From contig JAEZOA010000050.1 of assembly GCA_023441625.1 (NCBI GenBank), positions 1 to 60,766 on the forward strand: a stretch of 60,766 nucleotides of DNA, read 5' to 3'. Of this stretch, positions 44,574-54,363 are shown one piece after another. A program made the translations under genes and the position numbers. How positions within the stretch are numbered: position 1 is the stretch's first letter; each line of letters begins with the position of its first letter. The stretch is from Bacillota bacterium. GTDB lineage: Bacteria; Bacillota; Clostridia; Acetivibrionales; DSM-1351. Below the pieces are notes generated by a model. The model was not told where the DNA came from. It worked only from the letters and a program-made list of their open reading frames with translations, and did not search any database.

Positions 44574-44633
44574 AAATTTTATATGTAATATATAATGCTA
44601 TTTTATTGTGTATGATATGTTTAAGGAGAGCTT

Positions 44634-45860
44634 TTAAGCTCTCCCCACACTAAACCATTTTATAAATAATTGTGCAAATAACTTTTTAAAGGATATTTTA
44701 CTTATGCCTTCATTTGCAACTAAATCAAATTTCCCAACCTCATTATTATCAATTTTGTAAATTACATCTCCGACCTTTTGATTTGGCACTACTGGTGCAG
44801 TGAGTTCCTGATCAAGCAATATTTCCTTCTCTATTTTGCCTTTTTCACCCTTGGCAACTAATACACTGGTATCACTTCCATAAGCTGCGCTGACTCTGAG
44901 CTTTGTGCCCTTTCTAACCGATATATTACCTACTAATTCACCCTTTGTATCAAGTTTAACAACCTCATAGTTTGCAAAGCCATAATCCATAAGTTTTCTT
45001 GCCTCTGCAAATCTAGTATTTGAATCAGGTTCTCCTAAAACTACTGATATAAGTCTTAAATCATTTCTTTTTGTAGTTGCAGTGAGATTAAAGCCTGCTT
45101 TGTTTGTAAAACCAGTTTTAAGTCCATCTGTATTAGCATAAAATCGAATTAATTTATTGGTGTTATCTAAATCAAATGTGCCATTTCTAAAGGTATCATG
45201 TCTAATACTCGTAAAATCTAAAATCTTAGGATGTTTAACAATAAGCTCTCTTGACATAAGCGCAACATCATTTGCAGAACAATACCCATTATCATCCAAG
45301 CCTGTGCAGTCAAAAAACTTAGTATCCTTCATACCCAGTTCTTCAGCTTTTTTGTTCATATCAGCTACAAAGGTCTCTTCACTTCCAGAAACCTTTTCAG
45401 CCAATGCTACAGTTACATCATTAGAGGAATGTATAGCTAAGGCTTTCATCATCTCAGTAACAGTAAATTCCTCTCCTGCCTCAATGTATGCTTGAGATCC
45501 ACCCATTCCAGCTGCATATTCTGATACACTCACCTTTTCTTCAAAGGATAATTTACCTGAATCAATTGCCTCCATTATTAAGAGCATTGACATTACCTTT
45601 GTAACACTGGCTATTGCTAACTTCTCATGACTGTTTTTCTCATTAAGAATCTTTCCTGATGTTGCATCCATGAGTACTGCTGACTTAGCCTTTAGGTCCA
45701 AAACATTAGTTTTAGCAACCAGTTTATTTACAGCCACTTCATCATACTTTGCAGAAGCCTCAATTGCTGCTTCATCAAAATCAGCAAACACATAATTTGA
45801 CATTAAGGAAAAAGTCATAGCTATTATTAAAATGTATGATATTATTGACCTTCTTTTCAC
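44634..45860 (-). CDS. dacF: D-alanyl-D-alanine carboxypeptidase (DacF/PBP5-like)
   Basis: Trims the terminal D-alanine from peptidoglycan side chains. It has 408 residues: signal peptide (about 1-26), serine peptidase S11 domain with SVTK (Ser85, Lys88), SSN near 144 and KTG in DGLKTGFTNKAG near 250, then the PBP5-type C-terminal domain. Secreted and membrane-associated. The name dacF (forespore type) fits the sporulation neighbourhood but the paralog is not proven. Confidence 0.92.
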   Translation of the reverse strand: MKRRSIISYILIIAMTFSLMSNYVFADFDEAAIEASAKYDEVAVNKLVAKTNVLDLKAKSAVLMDATSGKILNEKNSHEKLAIASVTKVMSMLLIMEAIDSGKLSFEEKVSVSEYAAGMGGSQAYIEAGEEFTVTEMMKALAIHSSNDVTVALAEKVSGSEETFVADMNKKAEELGMKDTKFFDCTGLDDNGYCSANDVALMSRELIVKHPKILDFTSIRHDTFRNGTFDLDNTNKLIRFYANTDGLKTGFTNKAGFNLTATTKRNDLRLISVVLGEPDSNTRFAEARKLMDYGFANYEVVKLDTKGELVGNISVRKGTKLRVSAAYGSDTSVLVAKGEKGKIEKEILLDQELTAPVVPNQKVGDVIYKIDNNEVGKFDLVANEGISKISFKKLFAQLFIKWFSVGRA

Positions 45861-45959
45861 TATGGTCCCTCCAATTATTAACTATTTAAAGCATAGTACC
45901 AGATTCTGTCCTAGTTAATTTTTATGCAAGACCACAAAGCTATATTCTGTTAATTTAAA

Positions 45960-47264
45960 TTAATTGTTAATATATGCTAGAATTAATGGTTTTATCGTCG
46001 GCTTTACATCAGAAAAGCTAATAGCGTTGTCCATTAATAAACAAGCTCTCTCAAGCTTTTCTTCTTTATTAGTGTAAAATGTAGCTATTACATCGCCCTT
46101 TTTCACCCTGTCGCCAGTCTTCTTGTTAAACATAATACCCGCTGTATAATCAATACTACTCTCTTTTGTTTCTCTTCCTGCTCCTAACTCCAAGGATACA
46201 ATACCAATGGCATCTGTTTTCATTGCTTCTATATATCCAGATTTTTTAGAAACATAATCAAATTTGATAGAAGCCTGTGGGAAAAGACTATAATCATTAA
46301 CTACCCCTTTGTTTCCCCCTTGCCTATCAATTAGCTCTGCTAGCTTTTCAATTGCCTTACCACTATCTACTGCTTCTTTTACCTTGATTTTACACTCTTC
46401 TGTCGTCCCAAGCTTGCAAAGCTCTAACATTCTAGCAGCCAATTCAAAGGATACTTCCCTTAAATCCTCCGCTCCTCTATTTTTTAAAGTTTCAATAGCT
46501 TCAATCATCTCTAATGAGTTACCTACAGCATTTCCAAGTGGAATATCCATATCAGTTACAATAGCCACTGTATGTCTCCCTGTATTTTCTCCGATTTTAA
46601 CCATCTCACGTGCTAATTCAACCGAATCCTCTAACGTTTTCATAAATGCACCACTGCCAGTTTTAACATCAAGCACAATTCTGTCAGCACCAGAAGCTAT
46701 TTTTTTGCTCATAATGCTACTAGCAATAAGCGATATATTATTTACCGTTGCTGTTACATCTCTTAGTGCATAGAGTTTTTTGTCTGCTGGAGCTAAATTG
46801 CCTGTTTGACCTGCAATAGATATACCAATTTCCTTTACATTTTTAATAAAGCTTTCGCGAGAGATGCTTGTATTAAATCCCGGGATTGATTCTAATTTGT
46901 CTATGGTCCCACCTGTGTGACCCAAGCCTCTACCTGACATCTTTGCAACTGGAATTCCACATGCTGCAACAATTGGTGCAAGAATTAGTGTCGTCTTGTC
47001 ACCTACCCCACCAGTACTATGCTTGTCCACCTTAATACCTGGGATTTGTGACAAATCAATCATATCACCAGAATGTGCCATGATATTTGTCAAATCAGCT
47101 GTTTCTCTCTCATTCATTCCTTTTAGAAAAATTGCCATAAGCAATGCAGATGCTTGATAATCTGGAATATTATTGTTACAGTATTCCGTTATAAAAAAGT
47201 TAATCTCTTCAAAGCTTAGTTCTATACCATCTCGTTTCTTTTCAATAATGTCATACATCCTCAT
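45960..47264 (-). CDS. pdp: Pyrimidine-nucleoside phosphorylase
   Basis: Splits uridine, thymidine or deoxyuridine with phosphate for nucleoside salvage. It has 434 residues from ATG 47264 (GGAGGGTAC upstream). The glycosyl-transferase family 4 helical N-domain (MYDIIEKKRDGIELSFEEINFFI) is followed by the signature KHSTGGVGDKTTLILAPIVAACG and the phosphate site; the C-domain has AGIMFNKKTGDRVKKGDVIATFYT. The length and the single residues seen fit the broad-substrate Gram-positive enzyme. Confidence 0.93.
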   Translation of the reverse strand: MRMYDIIEKKRDGIELSFEEINFFITEYCNNNIPDYQASALLMAIFLKGMNERETADLTNIMAHSGDMIDLSQIPGIKVDKHSTGGVGDKTTLILAPIVAACGIPVAKMSGRGLGHTGGTIDKLESIPGFNTSISRESFIKNVKEIGISIAGQTGNLAPADKKLYALRDVTATVNNISLIASSIMSKKIASGADRIVLDVKTGSGAFMKTLEDSVELAREMVKIGENTGRHTVAIVTDMDIPLGNAVGNSLEMIEAIETLKNRGAEDLREVSFELAARMLELCKLGTTEECKIKVKEAVDSGKAIEKLAELIDRQGGNKGVVNDYSLFPQASIKFDYVSKKSGYIEAMKTDAIGIVSLELGAGRETKESSIDYTAGIMFNKKTGDRVKKGDVIATFYTNKEEKLERACLLMDNAISFSDVKPTIKPLILAYINN

Positions 47265-47359
47265 ATAAGTACCCTCCATGACCAATAGGAACTCTCTCTA
47301 AAATAACATTATAAACCAAACAACTATATAAATAAATGAAATACCGCTAAAATAAATAA

Positions 47360-47386
47360 AGAGACAGCTCATAAATGAGTGTCTCT
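47360..47386 (-). terminator. Terminator after xerD
   Basis: AGAGACA/TGTCTCT with CTCAT/ATGAG inside, followed on the minus strand by TTATTTATTTTAG. Confidence 0.75.
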
Positions 47387-47399
47387 AAAATTAAATAAA

Positions 47400-48284
47400 T
47401 TACGCCCTAGGATGAGTTTTTTTATAAACTTCCTTAATTTTGTTCTTTGCCATTTGAGCATATATCTGAGTTGAAGAAATATCTGAATGTCCAAGCATTT
47501 CCTGTAAGCTTCTCAAATCTGCACCATTCTCTAATAAATGAGCTGCAAAAGAATGTCTTAGAGTATGAGGTGTTATATCTTTATTTATATTTGCTTGATT
47601 TTTGTACTGTTTAATAATTTTCCAAAAACCTTGTCTTGTAAGTCGTTTACCATTTATATTAACAAAAAGTGCTTTATCCTCAACATCTTGTAATAAAAAC
47701 TTACGTGACCTATCCAAATATTCATTTACTGCTGCAACAGCAATGGTTCCAATTGGAACTGTGCGTTCACTATTCCCTTTGTTGCATGTAAGAAAACCAA
47801 TATCTAAATTAATATCATTTAAGTTTAGTGAAATAAGTTCAGATACCCGGATTCCAGTAGCATATAACAATTCAAGCATGGCTTTATCCCTAATACCCTT
47901 TAAATCAAGACATTTTGGTTGGTCAAGAAGTAATTCAACCTCCTGAGTGGATAATATCTGGGGGAACTTTTTTTCAATCTTTGGGGACTCAAGCTCTGAT
48001 GTAGGATCCATTTCAATAAACTTACTTTTATATAAGAACTGGTAAAAAGAACGAATAGATGCTAAATTTCTTGATATAGTTGAGGTAGCTCTGCCTTTCT
48101 TTTGTAAATGAATGAGATAAGCAATTATAGTGGTCTTATTTGTTACAGAAATAGTAGCAACATTGATGTCATTAAGGTATGTAACGTATTGATCAATATC
48201 TCTTTTATAGGACTGAAGTGTATTAAGCGATAATCTCTTATCCATCTCAAGGAAATTTATAAATTGTTCAACATGAACTTCCAT
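47400..48284 (-). CDS. xerD: Site-specific tyrosine recombinase XerD
   Basis: Resolves chromosome dimers at dif sites together with a second Xer protein. It is 294 residues: SAM-like N-terminal DNA-binding domain (about 1-90) and catalytic domain with Arg146, Lys169, His240, Arg243, His266 and the nucleophile Tyr275, all present. AAAGGAG precedes the ATG. The complete catalytic set and typical length make this a chromosomal XerD rather than a phage integrase, though a single copy cannot prove it. Confidence 0.9.
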   Translation of the reverse strand: MEVHVEQFINFLEMDKRLSLNTLQSYKRDIDQYVTYLNDINVATISVTNKTTIIAYLIHLQKKGRATSTISRNLASIRSFYQFLYKSKFIEMDPTSELESPKIEKKFPQILSTQEVELLLDQPKCLDLKGIRDKAMLELLYATGIRVSELISLNLNDINLDIGFLTCNKGNSERTVPIGTIAVAAVNEYLDRSRKFLLQDVEDKALFVNINGKRLTRQGFWKIIKQYKNQANINKDITPHTLRHSFAAHLLENGADLRSLQEMLGHSDISSTQIYAQMAKNKIKEVYKKTHPRA

Positions 48285-48444
48285 TAACCAACGACTCCTT
48301 TATTATCTATTTAAGCACTAATACCAGTACTGAAAAATCAGTATTTATAATATAAGTATCTTAACACATATCATTCTAATACAAATTTTTCTATTTTTAA
48401 AGGATTATTTTGTATTTATATCTATTTATAGCAAAAATTATACG

Positions 48445-49086
48445 TTAAGTAATGTATTTCATAATATTAAGTGCACCAACAGAAATAAAAACCTCAAAAA
48501 TAGTTGCAACAAATATGAACAATGTAGATAAAACAGTAACAAAACTATAAGGGCCTATTCTCTGCTTTATTCCATTCTCACTATTCCCTGATTTTTTGAA
48601 CCAATTTTTAAATATTCCCTTTGTTAATCTGATTCCATTAACACTAATAGCTATTAAGCAGGGGATAACAATAATTTCCTTTGGTAAAAAGCAAATTGTA
48701 GAAATAATTACTCCCTTTGAACCTAATACTCCCATAATTACTCCAGAACTAAAGCCTGTAGAAAATCCTCTCATTCCAATAACAATATAATATATTGGAA
48801 TACCAATTATAGTAAATCCTAAAATCCAAAACAATACAATAACTTTTACATTGTCCAATATAGATATTTTAAAAAGTGATACTTTGTTAATTTCACTTCC
48901 ATCTAGCAGTTTTAAAAAACCATTAAAATACTTTGTTAATTCATCAGTTTGTTGGAAATTTAAATCATTGACGGCAAATGCACCTAGTGTAATCCCAATA
49001 ACATAAAATAAAAATAAGCTTAAAAAAGTAAATTTATTATTTTTTATGTATTCCTTAATAACCTTTTCTATCTTTTGAATTGCCAT
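48445..49086 (-). CDS. spoIIM: Stage II sporulation protein M
   Basis: A membrane protein of the DMP complex that thins the septal wall and drives engulfment during sporulation. It has 213 residues from ATG 49086 (GGAGGATTAC upstream) and about five membrane spans, including FTFLSLFLFYVIGITLGAFA, GMRGFSTGFSSGVIMGVLG and SFVTVLSTLFIFVATIFEVF. A sigma-E-like promoter lies just upstream. Confidence 0.92.
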   Translation of the reverse strand: MAIQKIEKVIKEYIKNNKFTFLSLFLFYVIGITLGAFAVNDLNFQQTDELTKYFNGFLKLLDGSEINKVSLFKISILDNVKVIVLFWILGFTIIGIPIYYIVIGMRGFSTGFSSGVIMGVLGSKGVIISTICFLPKEIIVIPCLIAISVNGIRLTKGIFKNWFKKSGNSENGIKQRIGPYSFVTVLSTLFIFVATIFEVFISVGALNIMKYIT

Positions 49087-49140
49087 GTAATCCTCCGACA
49101 TATGTTTTTTAAGTGCATTACAAAGTACTTTTATAATAAA

Positions 49141-49170
49141 AACATATGCGGACTAAACATAAAATATTAC
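49141..49170 (-). promoter_or_regulatory. Sigma-E-like promoter of spoIIM
   Basis: Minus-strand GTAATATT (49170-49163), 14 bases, CATATGTT (49148-49141), close to the mother-cell sigma-E pattern (GTCATATT and CATACAnT). The -10 region lies in one arm of an inverted repeat (49099-49109 / 49138-49148). Confidence 0.5.
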
Positions 49171-49715
49171 TATAGTTTATCTCTTAATATTCTTTCAGCC
49201 ATTAAAACTCCAATAATAGTTTTTGCATCAGTAATTTTATGTTCTAATATCATATCCACTAGTTTAGAGACATGTATTTTTTCAACATCCAAAAATTCAT
49301 CTTCATCAGCACAGGCTTCTCCTTGTGTTAGCTCAGTTGCAGTATACATATGAATAACCTCATTACAAAAGCCAGGGGTTGTGTGAATACTAATCAAATG
49401 CTCTAGCTTGCCAGCACGTAGCCCAGTTTCCTCCATGAGTTCTCTCTCTGCACAAAGCTTCGGATCCTCCGTGGGAGAATCAAGTTTCCCAGCTGGCAAC
49501 TCCAAAGTAGTAATATCAAGAGGCTTTCTAAACTGTTTAACCATGTAGAGTTCACCCTGTTCATTAATGGGAACTACAACTGAAGCACCAGGATGTAATA
49601 CGATATCTCTTGTGGCTTCTTTCCCATTAGGAAGACTAACAGTTAAGTTCTGTACCCTGATTATGTTTCCTTTGTATATATCCTCAGTATTTAATGTGTT
49701 TTCAGTATAATCCAT
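49170..49715 (-). CDS. nudF: NUDIX hydrolase, ADP-ribose pyrophosphatase type
   Basis: Hydrolyses ADP-ribose or similar nucleotide sugars. It has 181 residues from ATG 49715 (GGAGGTTAAAA upstream). The Nudix box is AGKLDSPTEDPKLCAERELMEETGL, with the REL-EE metal ligands. KQFRKPLDITTLELPAGK and HTTPGFCNEVIHMYTAT fit the ADP-ribose group. It ends just upstream of spoIIM with no terminator visible. Confidence 0.92.
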   Translation of the reverse strand: MDYTENTLNTEDIYKGNIIRVQNLTVSLPNGKEATRDIVLHPGASVVVPINEQGELYMVKQFRKPLDITTLELPAGKLDSPTEDPKLCAERELMEETGLRAGKLEHLISIHTTPGFCNEVIHMYTATELTQGEACADEDEFLDVEKIHVSKLVDMILEHKITDAKTIIGVLMAERILRDKL

Positions 49716-49742
49716 TTTTTTAACCTCCATGTGATAAAACTA

Positions 49743-50180
49743 CTATTTGTTCTTCTTTATTTCATCTGTTGCTAGCTTGTCACACAGATTGTTGTATTCA
49801 TTATCTGCATGCCCTTTTACCTTTATCCAATTAATTTTGTGGTAATTTGACAGTCTAACTAGCTCCTTCCAAAGCTCAACATTTTTTACATCCTCATTTT
49901 TATTTCTCTTCCATCCTGTTTTAATCCACTTATCAATCCAGCCTTGTTGAAACGCATTTATTAAATATGCACTATCACTGTACAAATTGACATTACAAGG
50001 CTCCTTAAGCTTTTTTAAAGCTTCAATAGGAGCAGTGAGTTCCATTTTGTTATTGGTAGTTTCCCTTTCAAAACCAGACATTTCAACTTTATGTTCCAGA
50101 TAAATCAATATAGCTCCCCAACCACCAGGTCCAGGATTTCCAGAGCATGCTCCATCAGTATATATCTCGACCTGCTTCAT
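49743..50180 (-). CDS. rnhA: Ribonuclease HI
   Basis: Cuts the RNA strand of RNA:DNA hybrids, for example in primers and R-loops. It is 145 residues, the complete classical enzyme: Asp9 in YTDGACSGNPGPGGWGAI, Glu47 in NKMELTA, Asp69 in YSDSAYL, and His124/Asp134 in KGHADNEYNNLCDKLA. GGAGG precedes the ATG. It is 27 bases before nudF on the same strand. Confidence 0.95.
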   Translation of the reverse strand: MKQVEIYTDGACSGNPGPGGWGAILIYLEHKVEMSGFERETTNNKMELTAPIEALKKLKEPCNVNLYSDSAYLINAFQQGWIDKWIKTGWKRNKNEDVKNVELWKELVRLSNYHKINWIKVKGHADNEYNNLCDKLATDEIKKNK

Positions 50181-50223
50181 ACTTCCTCCATATTGTCAGA
50201 AAAATATTTTTTTATATTATGAA

Positions 50224-51036
50224 TTAACCATATATATTGCCTAATTCTCTTGCTTTATCGGTACATTTGCTCATTGCTTGAATAATTGAATTTCTAAATC
50301 CATTCTTCTCCAAGGTAGTAACTGCTTCAATAGTTGTCCCTGCAGGAGAGCACACCTGATCCTTTAATTCACCAGGATGTTTTCCAGTTTCTAATACCAT
50401 TTTGGCACTCCCTGCTACTGCTTGGGAAGCCAGTCTATATGCAGTCTGTCTAGGAATACCAGAGAGTACAGCAGCATCAGCCATTGCTTCAATCAACATA
50501 AAAATATAAGCTGGGCTACTTCCGGTTAACGCAACCACCTCATTCATAAGCTTTTCATCAATGCTCTCAACCTTACCAAGTGCGCCTAAAATACTCATTG
50601 CATCCTTTATATTATTATCTGGCACAACATTATCATAGCTAAAAAGAGTCATGCCTTCACCGATTACAGCTGGTGTATTTGGCATGGCCCTGATGATCCT
50701 CTTATCTTCACCTAGAATCTTTTTGTAAGTCTTGAGTGGAATTCCTGCTGCAATACTTATTAAAACTTTATCCTTTGAAAAGACTTCCTTTATTTCTTCT
50801 AACACTGTTTTCACAATATTTGGTTTAACGGCTATTATCATATATTCACATGCTTTTACCAGTGCAAGTGAATCAGCTGCCATATTTACTCCTAGTTCTT
50901 CATTGAGAGCTTGTAATTTCTGATTATCTAAATCAAAAACATAGATATCTGAAGGATTAACAATGTTTGCTGCTAATATTCCTTTAATCATTGCTGTACC
51001 CATTACACCTGTACCTATAAAACCTATTTTTTTCAT
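50224..51036 (-). CDS. proC: Pyrroline-5-carboxylate reductase
   Basis: Makes proline by reducing pyrroline-5-carboxylate with NAD(P)H, last step of proline synthesis. It is 270 residues: the Rossmann start KKIGFIGTGVMGTAMIKGIL, the conserved IRAMPNTPAVIGEGMTLF, and the C-terminal VVALTGSSPAYIFMLIEAMADAAVLSGIPRQTAYRLASQAVAGSAKMV with LKDQVCSPAGTTIEAV. No other proline genes lie next to it. Confidence 0.95.
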   Translation of the reverse strand: MKKIGFIGTGVMGTAMIKGILAANIVNPSDIYVFDLDNQKLQALNEELGVNMAADSLALVKACEYMIIAVKPNIVKTVLEEIKEVFSKDKVLISIAAGIPLKTYKKILGEDKRIIRAMPNTPAVIGEGMTLFSYDNVVPDNNIKDAMSILGALGKVESIDEKLMNEVVALTGSSPAYIFMLIEAMADAAVLSGIPRQTAYRLASQAVAGSAKMVLETGKHPGELKDQVCSPAGTTIEAVTTLEKNGFRNSIIQAMSKCTDKARELGNIYG

Positions 51037-51301
51037 AAATTATCTCCTAACATATGCATTTTGTGACAATAATATTATAATACTAATCTATATGAAAATA
51101 ATAGTAATTTTTATTTATTAAGCTTTTATTTTCATAAATACAAAAGACATACCAGCAATTTAATAGCTACACACCTTGTAAAGCTAATTCTTAACAAATA
51201 AGCAGTCTTACAAAATATGACACATTTAATTGGTGGTATGTCAATAATTTTTACTAAAATAAATAAAAATAAACCATCAAAATCAAAAGTAATGAATTAA
51301 T

Positions 51302-52897
51302 TTAGACACTCACTCCTAATTTTAATAACATCAATGCATACAAGGAAGTTACTGTTATCAAAATTAATGCAAAAACAAACGCTGCCTTAATAACCTTATT
51401 TTCTTCACCGAGTTTATCAATAGAAGCAGCTGCATTCTGAAGCTTTGCTGGAGATATAACACTTGCCAAACCACCACCGAAAGCTAAAGCAGCCGTAACA
51501 ATAATTAGTCCATTTGTACCTAAATTTAGCTTAGTTGCTGTTTCCATCGTATAGTTTGCAAACATTGCAATTGTAGATGCCTCACTACCAGAAATAAAGC
51601 CACCAAACATTCCAATATAAGCAGTGATAAAGCCATAAGCACCACTAAATGCACTTGCTGACGCATCAGCTAGAACCCTTATCATACTGTCTGTTTGATA
51701 TTTCATTGTTTCTAAACTCCAACCAGAACAATTCATAATCTCACCAATTGCAAAAAATATTGCAGCGGAGAAAACAGGTCTTGGAGCTCTCTTCCACCAT
51801 ACCTTAACTGAATCCTTAACTTGTGTAAGCTTCGGCCTCAAAATAAACATAGATAAGAAAACAGCTACTGCTATCCAAGTATATGCATTCCACAGAGCTC
51901 TAGTCTTTATTCCAGTTCCTTTAGCAGCTATACCATTTATAGGGAGCTCTAAATTATAAAGAAAATCATAAACAGGCTTTGGGAGATTTAATGCAAGAAT
52001 AAGCCCAATCAATATAATCCAGGGACTTAAAGCCTTCCAAAGGGGGAATTTCTTTTCATATTCCTTCTCTTCTTCAGTTAAAATACTTCTATCGAATATC
52101 TTTTTACCGGTTAGTTTCAGGTACATTCCCATAACTACTATTACTGCTAAACCGCACAACACTCCGGTGAGTGTTACTAAATTGTCAACTTTGTTTGTAA
52201 AGTACGCAACAACTGCTATTACAGCACCAGTTACAATACAAGGTAAAAATCCCTTTCTAACGCCCTTCCATTTATCAACAATATATAGCATACAAAACCC
52301 AATTAGGGTCGAAACTATTGGTAAAAAGAGGTAAAAAACACTTCCTGCTTGTGAAGGAGTGATCTCATTACCTGGACCTAGATATCTATTTGCAAAATCT
52401 AAGAATGCAACAAGGGGGGCACCTAGCAAGGAGTATGTACAAAGTGCATCATATCCAATTGCAGGTAATGCTATTGCAACATATGTAGAGTATCCCATTG
52501 CTATAAGAATGGGTGGTAATAACGAGACTGGTGTAGCTCCAACCGAAACCATTAAGGTTCCAAAGCCAATATTTATCATCATTATTTGAATTGCTTTATT
52601 CTCACTCGAAATAGTTTTAATAAAAATAATGATTCTCTTTAAAGCACCAGTTTTCTCCATATAAGCCATCATAAATAATGATGTCATAACAATTAATGAA
52701 ACTGGAAAGGATGATATAATTCCAGAAACAGTTGATCTTACGATTACTTCAAGTGAAGTGTTAAAGAACAGAAATGCTATTACCGATACGCATATCCAAC
52801 CTACAATACCACTGGTATCAGCCGATTTCTTAAAGATTAAAAGCATACAAACTATTACCGCAATTGGTAATAGAGTTAATAATAAATCCCCTACCAT
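51302..52897 (-). CDS. L-lactate permease (LctP)-like transporter
   Basis: A 531-residue polytopic membrane protein with about 13-14 spans, starting at ATG 52897 (TTGGAGGA upstream). Family-like features are LLLTLLPIAVIVCMLLIFKKSADTSGIVGW, SLLPPILIAMGYSTYVAIALPAIGYDALCTYSLLGAPLVAF, GGFISGSEASTIAMFANY and SVISPAKLQNAAASI, matching the lactate/glycolate permease family. The substrate could be lactate or another organic acid. It stands alone, with 265 bases of AT-rich DNA after it. Confidence 0.75.
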   Translation of the reverse strand: MVGDLLLTLLPIAVIVCMLLIFKKSADTSGIVGWICVSVIAFLFFNTSLEVIVRSTVSGIISSFPVSLIVMTSLFMMAYMEKTGALKRIIIFIKTISSENKAIQIMMINIGFGTLMVSVGATPVSLLPPILIAMGYSTYVAIALPAIGYDALCTYSLLGAPLVAFLDFANRYLGPGNEITPSQAGSVFYLFLPIVSTLIGFCMLYIVDKWKGVRKGFLPCIVTGAVIAVVAYFTNKVDNLVTLTGVLCGLAVIVVMGMYLKLTGKKIFDRSILTEEEKEYEKKFPLWKALSPWIILIGLILALNLPKPVYDFLYNLELPINGIAAKGTGIKTRALWNAYTWIAVAVFLSMFILRPKLTQVKDSVKVWWKRAPRPVFSAAIFFAIGEIMNCSGWSLETMKYQTDSMIRVLADASASAFSGAYGFITAYIGMFGGFISGSEASTIAMFANYTMETATKLNLGTNGLIIVTAALAFGGGLASVISPAKLQNAAASIDKLGEENKVIKAAFVFALILITVTSLYALMLLKLGVSV

Positions 52898-53072
52898 GCT
52901 ACCGTCCTCCAAAAATATAATATAGTTAAAATCCATCCTACATGTATTTGAATAAATACATACTACACGAACTATTTTAATATAATTCCATCTAAAAAGA
53001 AAGCTTAATTTAAATTATAAATAATTATTACATAATAATTCTTAACTCTACTAAAAACACCATAACAATTAA

Positions 53073-54062
53073 TTAATTCATTTTTTCATCCAATTCATAT
53101 AACTTTGAGAAAAGCTTGTAGTACTCATATGTTTCCTGTCCATACTTTTCTTTTGTCTTAATAGGTCCAATAGTAAAACTAATCTCTGATTGATTGTACT
53201 CCTCAAAAACCTTATGTATTTGTTCTTCATTTAAATCAAATAGGTTAATATCTCTATTACCAGTTAAATTAATAGCTCGTGCTCTTAGCTGAACTGCACA
53301 AAAGTATACTGCTTGTTTAGGATTCTGTAGCATACTCATAATTTCTTCATCTGTTTTATTAGAGATAATTGATTTGTCACCATGAACGGCGCTTTCATTA
53401 AATCTAACATTATCTACTCCTATTTGGCAAATTCCCATGGATTTACCACCAATAAGCTTATTACCATCAAGCAGGTCCTCCTGCCCAATAAACATCATTT
53501 CTCTAAATAAAACTGATGTTAATAAAGCTTTCGGCATCTTTTGAGCTTCTGCTACTTTTTCAATTAAGGGTGCTAGTTCTTTTAATGTATCAATTGTGTA
53601 TTCATAATTAAACACATAATATAAGTCAAATATTGTGTTTCTATAAGAATCTTCCTCTATCTGCTTTTTTAACTCATTAGAAAAGCTTTGATACTCTTTA
53701 TGCATATTAATATAATCAACAATTGTCTTATCTGATATTATAGTTTGCTTCTCAAGTAGAGAATAGTTTCTTTGTATCTTTTGCTCATCGGTCAGTAATG
53801 ACTTTTCTGCTTGCAATGTTTCTTTCGGTCCAATAATTACATTTCTTACATTGTACTCCATTGAGCTTTCAGAATACTTATCGCTTTGAGTATTTCTTTC
53901 TCCAAATATATATTTCATTTCCTTTTCTTTAATTACTTCAAATTTTTTATTTATATAACCCACTAAATCCAAATTACAATTTGCCGAGTAAAGAATTGCA
54001 CAACAAAGTGAAAAAGCAATTAAAGAAAAAAATCTCTTTTTCTTTAATTTATTTTTTTTCAT
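53073..54062 (-). CDS. Exported lysozyme/transglycosylase-fold-like protein
   Basis: A 329-residue protein with a basic N-terminus and one membrane segment (FFSLIAFSLCCAILYSA, about 10-26), probably a membrane anchor or signal. The C-terminal half resembles soluble lytic transglycosylases: LLTSVLFREMMFIGQEDLLD with a possible catalytic glutamate, then GKSMGICQIGVDNVRFNE, which recalls the SxGxxQ motif. The middle is predicted helical. Target likely cell wall, but enzyme activity is inference. ATG 54062 follows GGGGGAC. Confidence 0.6.
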   Translation of the reverse strand: MKKNKLKKKRFFSLIAFSLCCAILYSANCNLDLVGYINKKFEVIKEKEMKYIFGERNTQSDKYSESSMEYNVRNVIIGPKETLQAEKSLLTDEQKIQRNYSLLEKQTIISDKTIVDYINMHKEYQSFSNELKKQIEEDSYRNTIFDLYYVFNYEYTIDTLKELAPLIEKVAEAQKMPKALLTSVLFREMMFIGQEDLLDGNKLIGGKSMGICQIGVDNVRFNESAVHGDKSIISNKTDEEIMSMLQNPKQAVYFCAVQLRARAINLTGNRDINLFDLNEEQIHKVFEEYNQSEISFTIGPIKTKEKYGQETYEYYKLFSKLYELDEKMN

Positions 54063-54269
54063 AATAATATTGTCCCCCATAACTAGCTATATAAAATCAA
54101 TTATAATTAAAAGCTTATTTTATATTACCCTTAACTGTTATACATACTTTTAAATTAATTGTCAATAATATAAAAGTTCTAAAATTCTTAAAATTAACTT
54201 AATGAAGTCAAATACCTAACAATACTTCATTTTTATGAAGAAATAGTGTTTTTCTTTTTATAAATTTCA

Positions 54270-54331
54270 AGCTATAAATATACACAAAAAGCAACGAGTA
54301 ATCCCATTGCTTTTTGTGTATATTTATAGCT
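54270..54331. terminator. 25-bp perfect hairpin between two minus-strand genes
   Basis: Bases 54270-54294 are the exact reverse complement of 54307-54331, 12-base loop. It probably ends the nuclease transcript, but the stem is far longer than a usual terminator. Confidence 0.65.
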
Positions 54332-54363
54332 ATTTTGCATAAAAGAAAATTCACACTGTCATT

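Noticed and set aside
47400..48284. Phage or island integrase
   Set aside because: Length and complete motifs fit chromosomal XerD, and no phage genes adjoin.
48596..48790. 64-residue plus-strand frame inside spoIIM
   Set aside because: Antisense shadow of membrane segments of SpoIIM.
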